In this document: positions 7,858-13,248 of the stretch, in pieces | Numbering within the stretch: the first letter of the stretch is position 1 | How the letters are laid out: each line of letters opens with the position of its first letter | From: an uncultured Prevotella sp. | GTDB lineage: Bacteria > Bacteroidota > Bacteroidia > Bacteroidales > Bacteroidaceae | Assembly: GCA_900543975.1 (NCBI GenBank) | Contig: UQTI01000074.1 | Coordinates: 1-13,430, forward strand | Length of the DNA: 13,430 nt | Reading direction: 5' to 3' | Notes under the pieces: generated by a model | What the model saw: only the letters and a program-made list of their open reading frames with translations | Databases searched by the model: none | What the model was told of the DNA's origin: nothing | Program-made: the position numbers and the translations under genes

Positions 7858-8661
7858 CAAAAAGCGGCGCATCAGTTCGACAGGGATGCCACGTCGGTGA
7901 GCATAATCGCGAAGTTGGGCCTCATCTATTTTTCCCAGATTGAAATAGTGGGCAGCAGGATGAGCGAACATCAGTCCTGAGACCGAAGCATGCGGCATCA
8001 TCATGCCCGAGGCCGTGAGCCTTATGCCAATGGTCTTCATGTCGAGCAAGCGGTCGAGCAGGAAGTTCATGCTTGTGTCGGGCATTGACGGGTAGCCCAC
8101 AGCGGGACGTATGCCTTGAAAATCTTCGCGTAGCATCTGTTCGACGGTTAGATGTTCATCGGGAGCATAGCCCCACCATTGTGTGCGCACCTGTTGGTGC
8201 AAGCGTTCCACTGTGGCCTCAGCCAGACGGTCAGCAAGAGTCTGCGCGAGCATGCGCTTGTAATCGTCATTCTTATAGTCGGTCTCCATCGACTTGTCCA
8301 CGGTGGCAGCAAAGGCGCCTATGGTGTCGGTCACGCCGTGAGAACGCGGACGTATGAAGTCGGCAAGACACAGCGTGGGTTTTCCATTCTCTGTTGGCGT
8401 CTGTTGGCGCAACATCGGGAACCGCAAGCCGTCTATAATGATGTCGTCGCCATCGGCGTTGGCATCAAACAGTCCGAACACGGCATGTGTGGCATAGCGC
8501 GGCTCCATAGAGGCGAGCATCTGCATGGCCTCTTCGCGCAAGGCGTTCTTCTCAGCATCAGGCTTTCCTGACAAGCCCCAGGCATGAAAGAAGTAGAGCC
8601 AGTTGATGTAGGGCACCACGTCGGCAATGCTATATTCTAAAGTTTTAATGACACGAGCCAT
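7840..8661 (-). CDS. Stand-alone activation domain of B12-dependent methionine synthase
   Basis: This 273-residue protein matches the C-terminal AdoMet-binding activation domain of MetH along its length. That domain supports reductive methylation of oxidised cob(II)alamin, returning the enzyme to service. Matching blocks: INWLYFFHAWGLSGK (20-34), VFGLFDANADGDDI (61-74), the LRQQT...LADF region (84-102), DDYKRMLAQTLADRLAE (132-148), WGYAP (163-167) and LTASGMMMPHASVSG (215-229). RPAVGYP (185-191) carries the Arg and Tyr that correspond to E. coli Arg1134 and Tyr1139, which contact AdoMet. No cobalamin or folate domain is attached, so it must act in trans on a MetH encoded elsewhere, as described for the split Thermotoga enzyme. 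The ATG at 8661 is preferred over an in-frame TTG at 8679. It follows pyrC by 38 bp. Confidence 0.92.
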   Translation of the reverse strand: MARVIKTLEYSIADVVPYINWLYFFHAWGLSGKPDAEKNALREEAMQMLASMEPRYATHAVFGLFDANADGDDIIIDGLRFPMLRQQTPTENGKPTLCLADFIRPRSHGVTDTIGAFAATVDKSMETDYKNDDYKRMLAQTLADRLAEATVERLHQQVRTQWWGYAPDEHLTVEQMLREDFQGIRPAVGYPSMPDTSMNFLLDRLLDMKTIGIRLTASGMMMPHASVSGLMFAHPAAHYFNLGKIDEAQLRDYAHRRGIPVELMRRFLGGCLM

Positions 8662-8699
8662 ACTTTTTATTTTTTTCAATGTGTCAGCATTGAATTATC

Positions 8700-10043
8700 C
8701 TATCTAAACATCAGAGCCTCACCACGCGAGTCTTCGTCGAAGACGCCATTATTATATATAAGGTGTCCGTTGCTCACGGTCTGACACACACGCCAAGCGA
8801 ACGAATGGCCAGCGAGCGGTGTCCATCCACACTTGCTCTGCACACACTCGTCGGTGACGGTCCACGGTTCGCCACGGCGCACCACCACGAGGTCGGCCTT
8901 GCAGCCTGGACGCACAAAGCCACGGTCGCGCATGCTGAACAGTTGTGCCGGATGATGACACATAAGCTCGACAAGGCGCTCTATGGTGAGCACGCCCTCG
9001 TCGACAAGTTCAAGCATGGACACAAGCGAGAACTGCAACATGGGCATTCCTGAAGCGGCACGGGCGCAGCCACCCTGCTTGTCGGCAAGCTGATGTGGTG
9101 CATGGTCGGTGCCTATGGTGAAGATGCGTCCGTCGGTTAGAGCACGGCGCAAGGCGGCACGGTCGGCAGCGGTCTTCACAGCAGGGTTACATTTTATGCG
9201 TGTTCCAAGCGTCTGGTAGTCGGCATCGGTAAACATGAGATGCGCTATCACCGCCTCTGCCGTGATATTGCTGTCGTCACCAAAGAGATTGAGCTCGCGC
9301 TCGGTGGTGAGATGCGCCACATGCAGGCGTGTGCCATATTGACGGGCGAGGCTCACGGCAAGCTCTGTCGACGCGTAGCATGCCTCCACACTACGGATCC
9401 ACGGGTGGTGACACACATCGGGATCGTCACCCCACATGCGTTTCGCCTCTTCCATGTTGCGGTTTATGACGGCAGAGTCTTCACAATGGGTCATGACGGG
9501 CAGCTCCACCTCGCTGAAGATGCGTCTTAGAGCCGTCTCCTGATCAACGAGCATGTTGCCAGTGCTCGCTCCCATGAACAGCTTCACGCCAGGCACCTCA
9601 TGCGGGTTAACCTGCTTCAACGTGTCGATGTTGTCGTTGGTGGCGCCTATGAAGAAGGCATAGTTGACATGGCTCTTCCCTGCAGCCAACTGTCGCTTTG
9701 CCTCAAGGGCTTCGAGCGTGGTGGTCTGTGGCTTGGTGTTGGGCATATCAAAAAAGGAGGTCACGCCACCATAGGCGGCAGCACGGCTCTCACTCTCCAT
9801 GTCGGCCTTGGCGGTGAGTCCCGGCTCACGAAAATGGACATGACTGTCGATGACACCCGGAAGCACATAACAGCCGTCGGCATCGATCTCGCTGTCACAG
9901 CTGGAACCGTCAAGACAAGCACATGCCTCTGTGTTTTCACCTTCTCTGATGACGTTCTTTATAAAGCCGTCTTCCACAACGACGGACGCGCGACAAGCTT
10001 GTCCTTCGTTGACAACTATTCCGTTTTTTATTATCAGTCGCAT
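8700..10043 (-). CDS. pyrC: Dihydroorotase, class I
   Basis: The enzyme closes N-carbamoyl-L-aspartate to dihydroorotate, the third step of pyrimidine synthesis. The 447-residue length fits class I dihydroorotases of the amidohydrolase superfamily. Zinc-binding and catalytic residues are visible: His68 and His70 in DSHVHFREPG, the metal-bridging candidate Lys154 in GVKLFMGAS, His186 in THCED, His241/His244 in HVAHLTTERE, and Asp313 in GTDHAPH. The substrate-binding DMPNTKP is at 99-105. An allantoinase or hydantoinase is less likely given the FREPG and DMPNT signatures. It is the first gene of a probable four-gene unit (pyrC, MetH activation, metallophosphoesterase, plsC), with a TACCTTTG promoter box 33 bp upstream. 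Confidence 0.95.
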   Translation of the reverse strand: MRLIIKNGIVVNEGQACRASVVVEDGFIKNVIREGENTEACACLDGSSCDSEIDADGCYVLPGVIDSHVHFREPGLTAKADMESESRAAAYGGVTSFFDMPNTKPQTTTLEALEAKRQLAAGKSHVNYAFFIGATNDNIDTLKQVNPHEVPGVKLFMGASTGNMLVDQETALRRIFSEVELPVMTHCEDSAVINRNMEEAKRMWGDDPDVCHHPWIRSVEACYASTELAVSLARQYGTRLHVAHLTTERELNLFGDDSNITAEAVIAHLMFTDADYQTLGTRIKCNPAVKTAADRAALRRALTDGRIFTIGTDHAPHQLADKQGGCARAASGMPMLQFSLVSMLELVDEGVLTIERLVELMCHHPAQLFSMRDRGFVRPGCKADLVVVRRGEPWTVTDECVQSKCGWTPLAGHSFAWRVCQTVSNGHLIYNNGVFDEDSRGEALMFR

Positions 10044-10076
10044 CTTATTGATTGATTAATGGTCTTTTCTGCACGA

Positions 10077-10084
10077 CAAAGGTA
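10077..10084 (-). promoter_or_regulatory. Promoter -7 box of the pyrC operon
   Basis: TACCTTTG on the minus strand fits TAnnTTTG. A TTG (10103-10105) lies 18 bp upstream as a possible -33 element. The box is 33 bp before the pyrC ATG. Confidence 0.55.
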
Positions 10085-10142
10085 TGAAAAAATAATCATA
10101 AGCAAGTGTTCTTAATAAGTTTTGTTGCAGACAAACGCAAAA

Positions 10143-10197
10143 AGGCCATGCGTAACAGAAAGGAAAAGGTGGTTTCGCTCTCTGTTGCGCATGACCT
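10143..10197 (-). terminator. Hairpin with T-run on the minus strand
   Basis: Arms 10143-10159 and 10181-10197 pair over 17 positions with one G-T wobble and one mismatch; the loop is 21 nt. On the minus strand the hairpin is followed by five T. It lies between the lipoprotein gene and pyrC and would stop minus-strand transcripts before the pyrC promoter. Confidence 0.55.
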
Positions 10198-10204
10198 CAA
10201 ATCT

Positions 10205-10212
10205 TATATTTG
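10205..10212 (+). promoter_or_regulatory. Possible plus-strand promoter in the pyrC-lipoprotein gap
   Basis: TATATTTG fits TAnnTTTG, with TCTG (10181-10184) exactly 20 bp upstream as a 3-of-4 match to the -33 TTTG. No gene follows on the plus strand before the terminator at 10312-10386, so any transcript would be a small RNA of about 170 nt. Confidence 0.3.
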
Positions 10213-10311
10213 CAAAAGTTTACTTGCGGATGCAACGAACGTAATGACCGAAGGTGTAATCGTGAGTGCCCCTTTATAACCTTTTTACCTTTTAAAATTT
10301 CCTTTATATAA

Positions 10312-10386
10312 AACAAGTTCACGCACAAAGCAAGACATTTCGCGTTTTGTTGTTTGTCTTGCTTTGTGCGTGAACATGTTTTTTTT
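10312..10386. terminator. 26-bp hairpin terminator, probably bidirectional
   Basis: Arms 10312-10337 and 10355-10380 pair over 26 bp with one mismatch around a 17-nt loop. On the plus strand a run of eight T (10379-10386) follows and overlaps the stop codon of the lipoprotein gene. On the minus strand the tail is CTTGTTTTATA, a weaker T-run. It must serve the minus-strand lipoprotein gene, but its better tail faces the plus strand. Confidence 0.75.
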
Positions 10387-11236
10387 ATTGTTGTCCATCG
10401 GCAGGCTGAGCCAACTCGTTAGGTGTGGGCGCGGGAGCAGCAGCATCGGGCATGGTGCCAGGTGCAGGCGTCATTGCTGCACCATCGGGTGCAGGGCCAG
10501 GTGCCGATGCGGGAGCAGGTGGCATGGAGGCATCGTGCAGACCGTTCATTATGGCCTGGTTCTCCTGTGCCTTCTTATAATAGTCCTTCACATAAGGATC
10601 GTTCTTAAACTTATCCGTGGCTTTGCTCATGATATCCTCGATCCACGGCGTGAGCACGGGGTAACGGTTACTGATGGTCACCATGAAGAACACGCCAGGA
10701 CCAAGCACATTGTCAAAATTTTCGGTCACGAAAGATGTGATGAGCTTGTCCTCCTCTGCCGATAGACGGTCCGACTCGGCACTGAGCTTTGCGTTCACCA
10801 CATCCATGTTGCTGCCGTCCATGATGGCGCGGTCATGGGTGTGGACAAGTTCTGCCTCCTGGTTCTTGATCTGGCTGTACTTGTTGAAGAACTTGAACAG
10901 CTCGTCGTTGAGCGGCGTGCCGCTCACGGTCTGCTGGGTGTTGTCTATCTTTACGGTTATGTCGCCTGTCTCAAGCACAAGCGGCATCACGCTCTCGTCA
11001 TCCATGAAGATGTTTGCCATGCGAATGGTGTCAAACGCTCCGTTAAACTGAAACTGTCCATGCACAACATCGCACGAGTCGAGACTCTTGAAATCGTTGT
11101 CCTTGAGAATCTTCAGATACAGCATGCGGCCATCAAGCGTCGAGACGTTTGATGTTCCTGATATGTTGTAAGAATTAGCACAAGAGGTCAACGCCAAGAC
11201 AGCGAGCAGTGCGTAGATAATTTTATTCATAGCCAT
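10385..11236 (-). CDS. DUF4369-type lipoprotein with Pro/Ala-rich tail
   Basis: This 283-residue protein begins with a short lipoprotein signal peptide ending in the lipobox LTSC (Cys19), so it should be lipidated and sit in the cell envelope. The next part (about 22-115, including LYLKILKDNDFKSLDSC and PLVLETGDITVKIDNT) looks like the DUF4369 domain found at the N-terminus of many Bacteroidetes thioredoxin-like lipoproteins. No thioredoxin CxxC domain follows. Instead there is a charged helical region (about 115-235) and a low-complexity Pro/Ala tail (about 237-283). Translation may start at Met1 or Met3 (ATG at 11236 or 11230); both leave a workable signal peptide. It has its own promoter box and terminators, so it is monocistronic. 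Function is unknown. Confidence 0.8.
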   Translation of the reverse strand: MAMNKIIYALLAVLALTSCANSYNISGTSNVSTLDGRMLYLKILKDNDFKSLDSCDVVHGQFQFNGAFDTIRMANIFMDDESVMPLVLETGDITVKIDNTQQTVSGTPLNDELFKFFNKYSQIKNQEAELVHTHDRAIMDGSNMDVVNAKLSAESDRLSAEEDKLITSFVTENFDNVLGPGVFFMVTISNRYPVLTPWIEDIMSKATDKFKNDPYVKDYYKKAQENQAIMNGLHDASMPPAPASAPGPAPDGAAMTPAPGTMPDAAAPAPTPNELAQPADGQQ

Positions 11237-11256
11237 GTTTATTTTTTCAACTTCGT

Positions 11257-11264
11257 CAAAGGTA
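11257..11264 (-). promoter_or_regulatory. Promoter -7 box of the lipoprotein gene
   Basis: TACCTTTG on the minus strand fits TAnnTTTG and lies 20 bp before the first ATG. No clear -33 box is seen. Confidence 0.5.
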
Positions 11265-11387
11265 ATATCTATTCTTGAAGAACGGAATTTTTTTTATCCT
11301 ATTTAAAATAATAAGACGATGTTTTAGTGTTTTTTTTGATTGTTCCAACTGTTTGGTGCCTGTACACACCGCTTACGCGACATGTTT

Positions 11388-11813
11388 CTAAGCCTGTGGA
11401 CCATTGTTATTCTCCTTCGACAGCTCCGACGACAGGCGGTGCATGGTGTAAATCTCAAGCAGAGCAGCAATGAGCAAGAGCAACACCCACTTGTTGTAGA
11501 CCACCTCAAGGTATGTGGCATAGTTGCCAAAGAACGACTGGGTGACACCGAAGGCATTGTCGATCATGATCATGCCTGAGAAGATGAAGAGCAGGTCGGC
11601 AAGCGACATGATGCGCTTCAAACGCTTTATAACCATGTTGCGACCCTCATAGCTCTGCATGAGCTGTATGCCGCCAAAGAGGCATGCGCCGATAAGGTAT
11701 ATGAAGCCCACCACCTCTTGGTGCCACATGAAGGCGTAGCTTCCAGCACCTATAACCATGAGCACTCCGCCGAAGAGAAAGAGCCCACTCTGTATGTTAG
11801 TTAACTGTTTCAT
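11388..11813 (-). CDS. Small four-helix membrane protein, function unknown
   Basis: With the ATG at 11813 this is a 141-residue protein with four hydrophobic segments (about 9-29, 34-52, 68-86 and 107-124) and a short polar C-terminal tail. I do not recognise a named family or catalytic motif. Basic residues in RNMVIKRLKR (58-67) suggest that this loop faces the cytoplasm. The frame is open further upstream, but the extra residues overlap the previous gene deeply and do not look like a start. The 17-bp overlap with the stop of the DivIC-like gene points to translational coupling, so a link to the division or envelope machinery is possible but unproven. Confidence 0.75.
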   Translation of the reverse strand: MKQLTNIQSGLFLFGGVLMVIGAGSYAFMWHQEVVGFIYLIGACLFGGIQLMQSYEGRNMVIKRLKRIMSLADLLFIFSGMIMIDNAFGVTQSFFGNYATYLEVVYNKWVLLLLIAALLEIYTMHRLSSELSKENNNGPQA

Positions 11814-12132
11814 CGTTTGTTGTCTTAGGTTTTTCATCGTCACTAAGCACGAAGATGTCCTCGTCATCGGCTTTCATGAAATAGCGCTCACGGGCAATCT
11901 TTGCCACCGACCTTGGGTTGCGGCGCAGGTCGCGCAGCTGCTTGGTGTCGGCTTCGTTGATGGCCTTATACTTGGCTATCTCTTGCTCCATGTCGGCTAT
12001 CTGCATGTCAAGCTGCATGCGGCGCATGAAACTGTTCTCGTCGACAAAACCAACGAGAACCACGCCCACCACTAATACTATAAGGTATTTGTAGTGGCCG
12101 AGAAAACTGAACAAAACATTTATTCGGCTCAT
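11797..12132 (-). CDS. DivIC/FtsB-like septum formation initiator
   Basis: This 111-residue protein has the layout of FtsB/DivIC: a short cytoplasmic N-terminus, one membrane span (about 15-31), a coiled coil (about 38-70) and the family's C-terminal motif (NPRSVAKIARERYFMKADDE, 72-91). Such proteins form a complex with FtsL and FtsQ-type partners at the division site and help activate septal peptidoglycan synthesis. The acidic C-terminal tail after DIFVLSDDEK is typical of Bacteroidetes members. A TAATTTTG box lies upstream at 12185-12192. It is the first gene of a two-gene unit with the small membrane protein. Confidence 0.9.
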   Translation of the reverse strand: MSRINVLFSFLGHYKYLIVLVVGVVLVGFVDENSFMRRMQLDMQIADMEQEIAKYKAINEADTKQLRDLRRNPRSVAKIARERYFMKADDEDIFVLSDDEKPKTTNDETVN

Positions 12133-12184
12133 CTTTTTTCGTGTTTATGCGATTGTTTTTACTTTCTTTCTTAGCTTTAAGATA

Positions 12185-12192
12185 CAAAATTA
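12185..12192 (-). promoter_or_regulatory. Promoter -7 box of the DivIC-like gene
   Basis: TAATTTTG on the minus strand fits TAnnTTTG, 52 bp before the ATG; a TTG (12215-12217) lies 22 bp upstream of it. It diverges from the tRNA promoter about 110 bp away. Confidence 0.5.
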
Positions 12193-12297
12193 GGAAAAAA
12201 GATTGTATGAACAGCAACAATGGGGTCATTATTAAAGATATTTAGTGTTTCAAAGCTTCTTTGTCTTTTCTTGTGCCCACAAAAAAGACACTTATAA

Positions 12298-12329
12298 TTT
12301 GCCCGTCTCGTTTTTTTTCTTTAATTTTG
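12298..12329 (+). promoter_or_regulatory. Promoter of the tRNA-Arg gene
   Basis: TTTG (12298-12301), a 20-bp spacer and TAATTTTG (12322-12329) match the Bacteroidetes consensus TTTG-N19-21-TAnnTTTG in every position. Transcription should begin about ten bases before the mature tRNA. Confidence 0.75.
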
Positions 12330-12346
12330 CATTCGCTGATTTTGAG

Positions 12347-12420
12347 GGTCCCGTAGCTTAGCTGAATAGAGCGTCAGATTCCGGTTCTGAAGGTCTTGGG
12401 TTTGAATCCCAACGGGATCA
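12347..12420 (+). tRNA. tRNA-Arg (anticodon CCG)
   Basis: The 74-nt gene folds fully. The acceptor stem pairs 12347-12353 with 12413-12419 (one G-U), with discriminator A at 12420. The D-stem is GCTT/GAGC with a 9-nt loop. The anticodon stem TCAGA/TCTGA holds the loop TTCCGGT, anticodon CCG (12381-12383), which reads CGG. The T-stem is TTGGG/CCCAA. The arginine identity elements A20 and C35 are present. CCA is not encoded. The usual G19-C56 tertiary pair is replaced by A19 (12365) and T56 (12403). The 3' half also serves as a likely integration target. Confidence 0.95.
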
Positions 12421-12421
12421 C
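12384..12421 (+). repeat. Attachment-site copy 1 inside the tRNA-Arg 3' half
   Basis: These 38 bases, from the anticodon loop to just past the 3' end, recur at 12497-12534 with two mismatches. With an integrase gene 0.5 kb downstream this is the expected form of an att site in a tRNA gene. Confidence 0.65.
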
Positions 12422-12432
12422 AATCTTCATAT

Positions 12433-12463
12433 GGTGTAGTTCTGAAAGAGCTACACCTTTTTT
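12433..12463 (+). terminator. Rho-independent terminator of the tRNA-Arg gene
   Basis: An 11-bp stem with one G-T (12433-12443 with 12447-12457) and a 3-nt loop is followed by six T. It begins 12 bases after the tRNA. Confidence 0.8.
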
Positions 12464-12496
12464 ATTTTTAAAGCAGAATATTCTGGTTGAGAAAAA

Positions 12497-12534
12497 GTTC
12501 TGAAGGTCTTGGGGTTGAATCCCAACGGAATCAC
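12497..12534 (+). repeat. Attachment-site copy 2: partial duplicate of the tRNA-Arg 3' half
   Basis: The copy matches 36 of 38 bases of the tRNA gene at 12384-12421, differing at tRNA position 54 and in the acceptor stem. The 5' half of a tRNA is absent, so it is not a functional tRNA gene. It is probably an att remnant or the junction of a second, tandem element. Confidence 0.7.
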
Positions 12535-12560
12535 TTTGTGACCCCATGCGGGTCACAAAG
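12534..12560. repeat. Perfect 11-bp hairpin directly after att copy 2
   Basis: Arms CTTTGTGACCC and GGGTCACAAAG enclose a 5-nt loop. No T-run follows, so it may be a structural or protein-binding element rather than a terminator. Confidence 0.55.
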
Positions 12561-12582
12561 GAACGAAATTTCAAATTGAAAG

Positions 12583-12617
12583 AAAGAGGACTTTTACATA
12601 ACGTAAAGTCCTCTTTT
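12583..12617. terminator. Hairpin with T-run, possible terminator
   Basis: AAAGAGGACTT and AAGTCCTCTTT pair around a short loop that can pair further with a one-base bulge. T bases follow on the plus strand. It could be the terminator originally behind a tRNA 3' end or an element-borne one. Confidence 0.5.
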
Positions 12618-12757
12618 CGCGTATAATAGGCTGATTTTCAGTGGAAAATCTATTTTCTATATTAGGTTATTTAGAGGTTAACATTATTGTCTAACATCAC
12701 GGTGGAATTCTGCTATGAGTACAGAAGAGGACATAATGTGACACGATGAGCCAAAAA

Positions 12758-12822
12758 TGCGTTACACATTGCGTTACACGTTACGCAAAAGTGCGTTACA
12801 AATTTTGAGAGCTTGCGTTACA
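12758..12822 (+). repeat. Four TGCGTTACA direct repeats upstream of the integrase
   Basis: Exact 9-bp copies start at 12758, 12770, 12792 and 12814 (spacing 12, 22, 22), so the last three lie on one face of the helix. A related inverted form, GTTACGCA, is at 12780-12787. Such phased repeats near an integrase end are typical of arm-type sites bound by the integrase N-terminal domain or of an excision/regulatory protein; which one is an inference. Confidence 0.6.
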
Positions 12823-12942
12823 AATCAGCTAAATAACCCGAAATCCGGTGTTTTTAATGATTTTTCACATTAAAGCTTTATAAATCGTGTCCTCCCTTTC
12901 TCGCCTCCATGCTCAATAAAGCCGTCTAAATCCGCAAGGAAA

Positions 12943-13248
12943 ATGGAAAAACAATTTGTTGACGTCATTTATGACAGAAGAAAACTTGCTGCTAAACGTG
13001 GCAAAGGTTATGTGGAGGTGAGAGTGTATCTGGGAAGAAACGAGCGTAAGTACTTCCCTATGGGCATGGCTTCACCTGACGACTGGGAAACATTGGCTGC
13101 ATCAGAAGAGGTGACGCAGCTGCTCCGCAAGTGTAAGAAGATTGTCACGGCTATGGATGTCCTTGACGAGGAAATGACCATGGACAATTTCAATCTTCAC
13201 TTCTATGGCGAGGAAGTCATGCAGAAGAAGGAAGAGGAAAAAAACTAA
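12943..13248 (+). CDS. Tyrosine integrase, N-terminal arm-binding part (frame broken)
   Basis: This 101-residue frame looks like the N-terminal arm-type DNA-binding domain of Bacteroidetes tyrosine recombinases (about residues 5-70: RGKGYVEVRVYLGRNERKYF and DDWETL), followed by a helical, charged linker. It stops at TAA (13246-13248) right after an A7 tract (13238-13244). The next domain of the same protein continues in the +1 frame, so the gene is split by a one-base frame change. By itself this product could bind DNA but not recombine it. The ATG at 12943 is the only good start. Confidence 0.7.
   Translation: MEKQFVDVIYDRRKLAAKRGKGYVEVRVYLGRNERKYFPMGMASPDDWETLAASEEVTQLLRKCKKIVTAMDVLDEEMTMDNFNLHFYGEEVMQKKEEEKN

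Larger units (their letters stand above)
10044..10384. other. Intergenic region between pyrC and the lipoprotein gene
   Basis: No coding region longer than about a dozen codons is supported. The stretch holds the pyrC promoter, a minus-strand hairpin terminator (10143-10197), a plus-strand promoter-like box (10205-10212) and the 26-bp hairpin terminator (10312-10386). Confidence 0.65.
12421..12942. other. Gene-free entry region of an integrated element
   Basis: No coding region is supported here. In order it holds the tRNA terminator, a second partial tRNA copy, two hairpins (12534-12560 and 12583-12617), a 10-bp inverted repeat pair (12665-12674 and 12829-12838) and a direct-repeat array (12758-12822) before the integrase start. 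No clear TAnnTTTG promoter for the integrase was found. Confidence 0.6.

Noticed and set aside
12497..12534. A second tRNA-Arg gene
   Set aside because: Only the 3' half is present; there is no D-arm, 5' acceptor strand or anticodon.
13238..13245. A-AAA-AAC slippery heptamer suggesting programmed -1 frameshifting of the integrase
   Set aside because: A -1 shift leads into a frame without integrase sequence; the recognisable core-binding domain needs a +1 shift.
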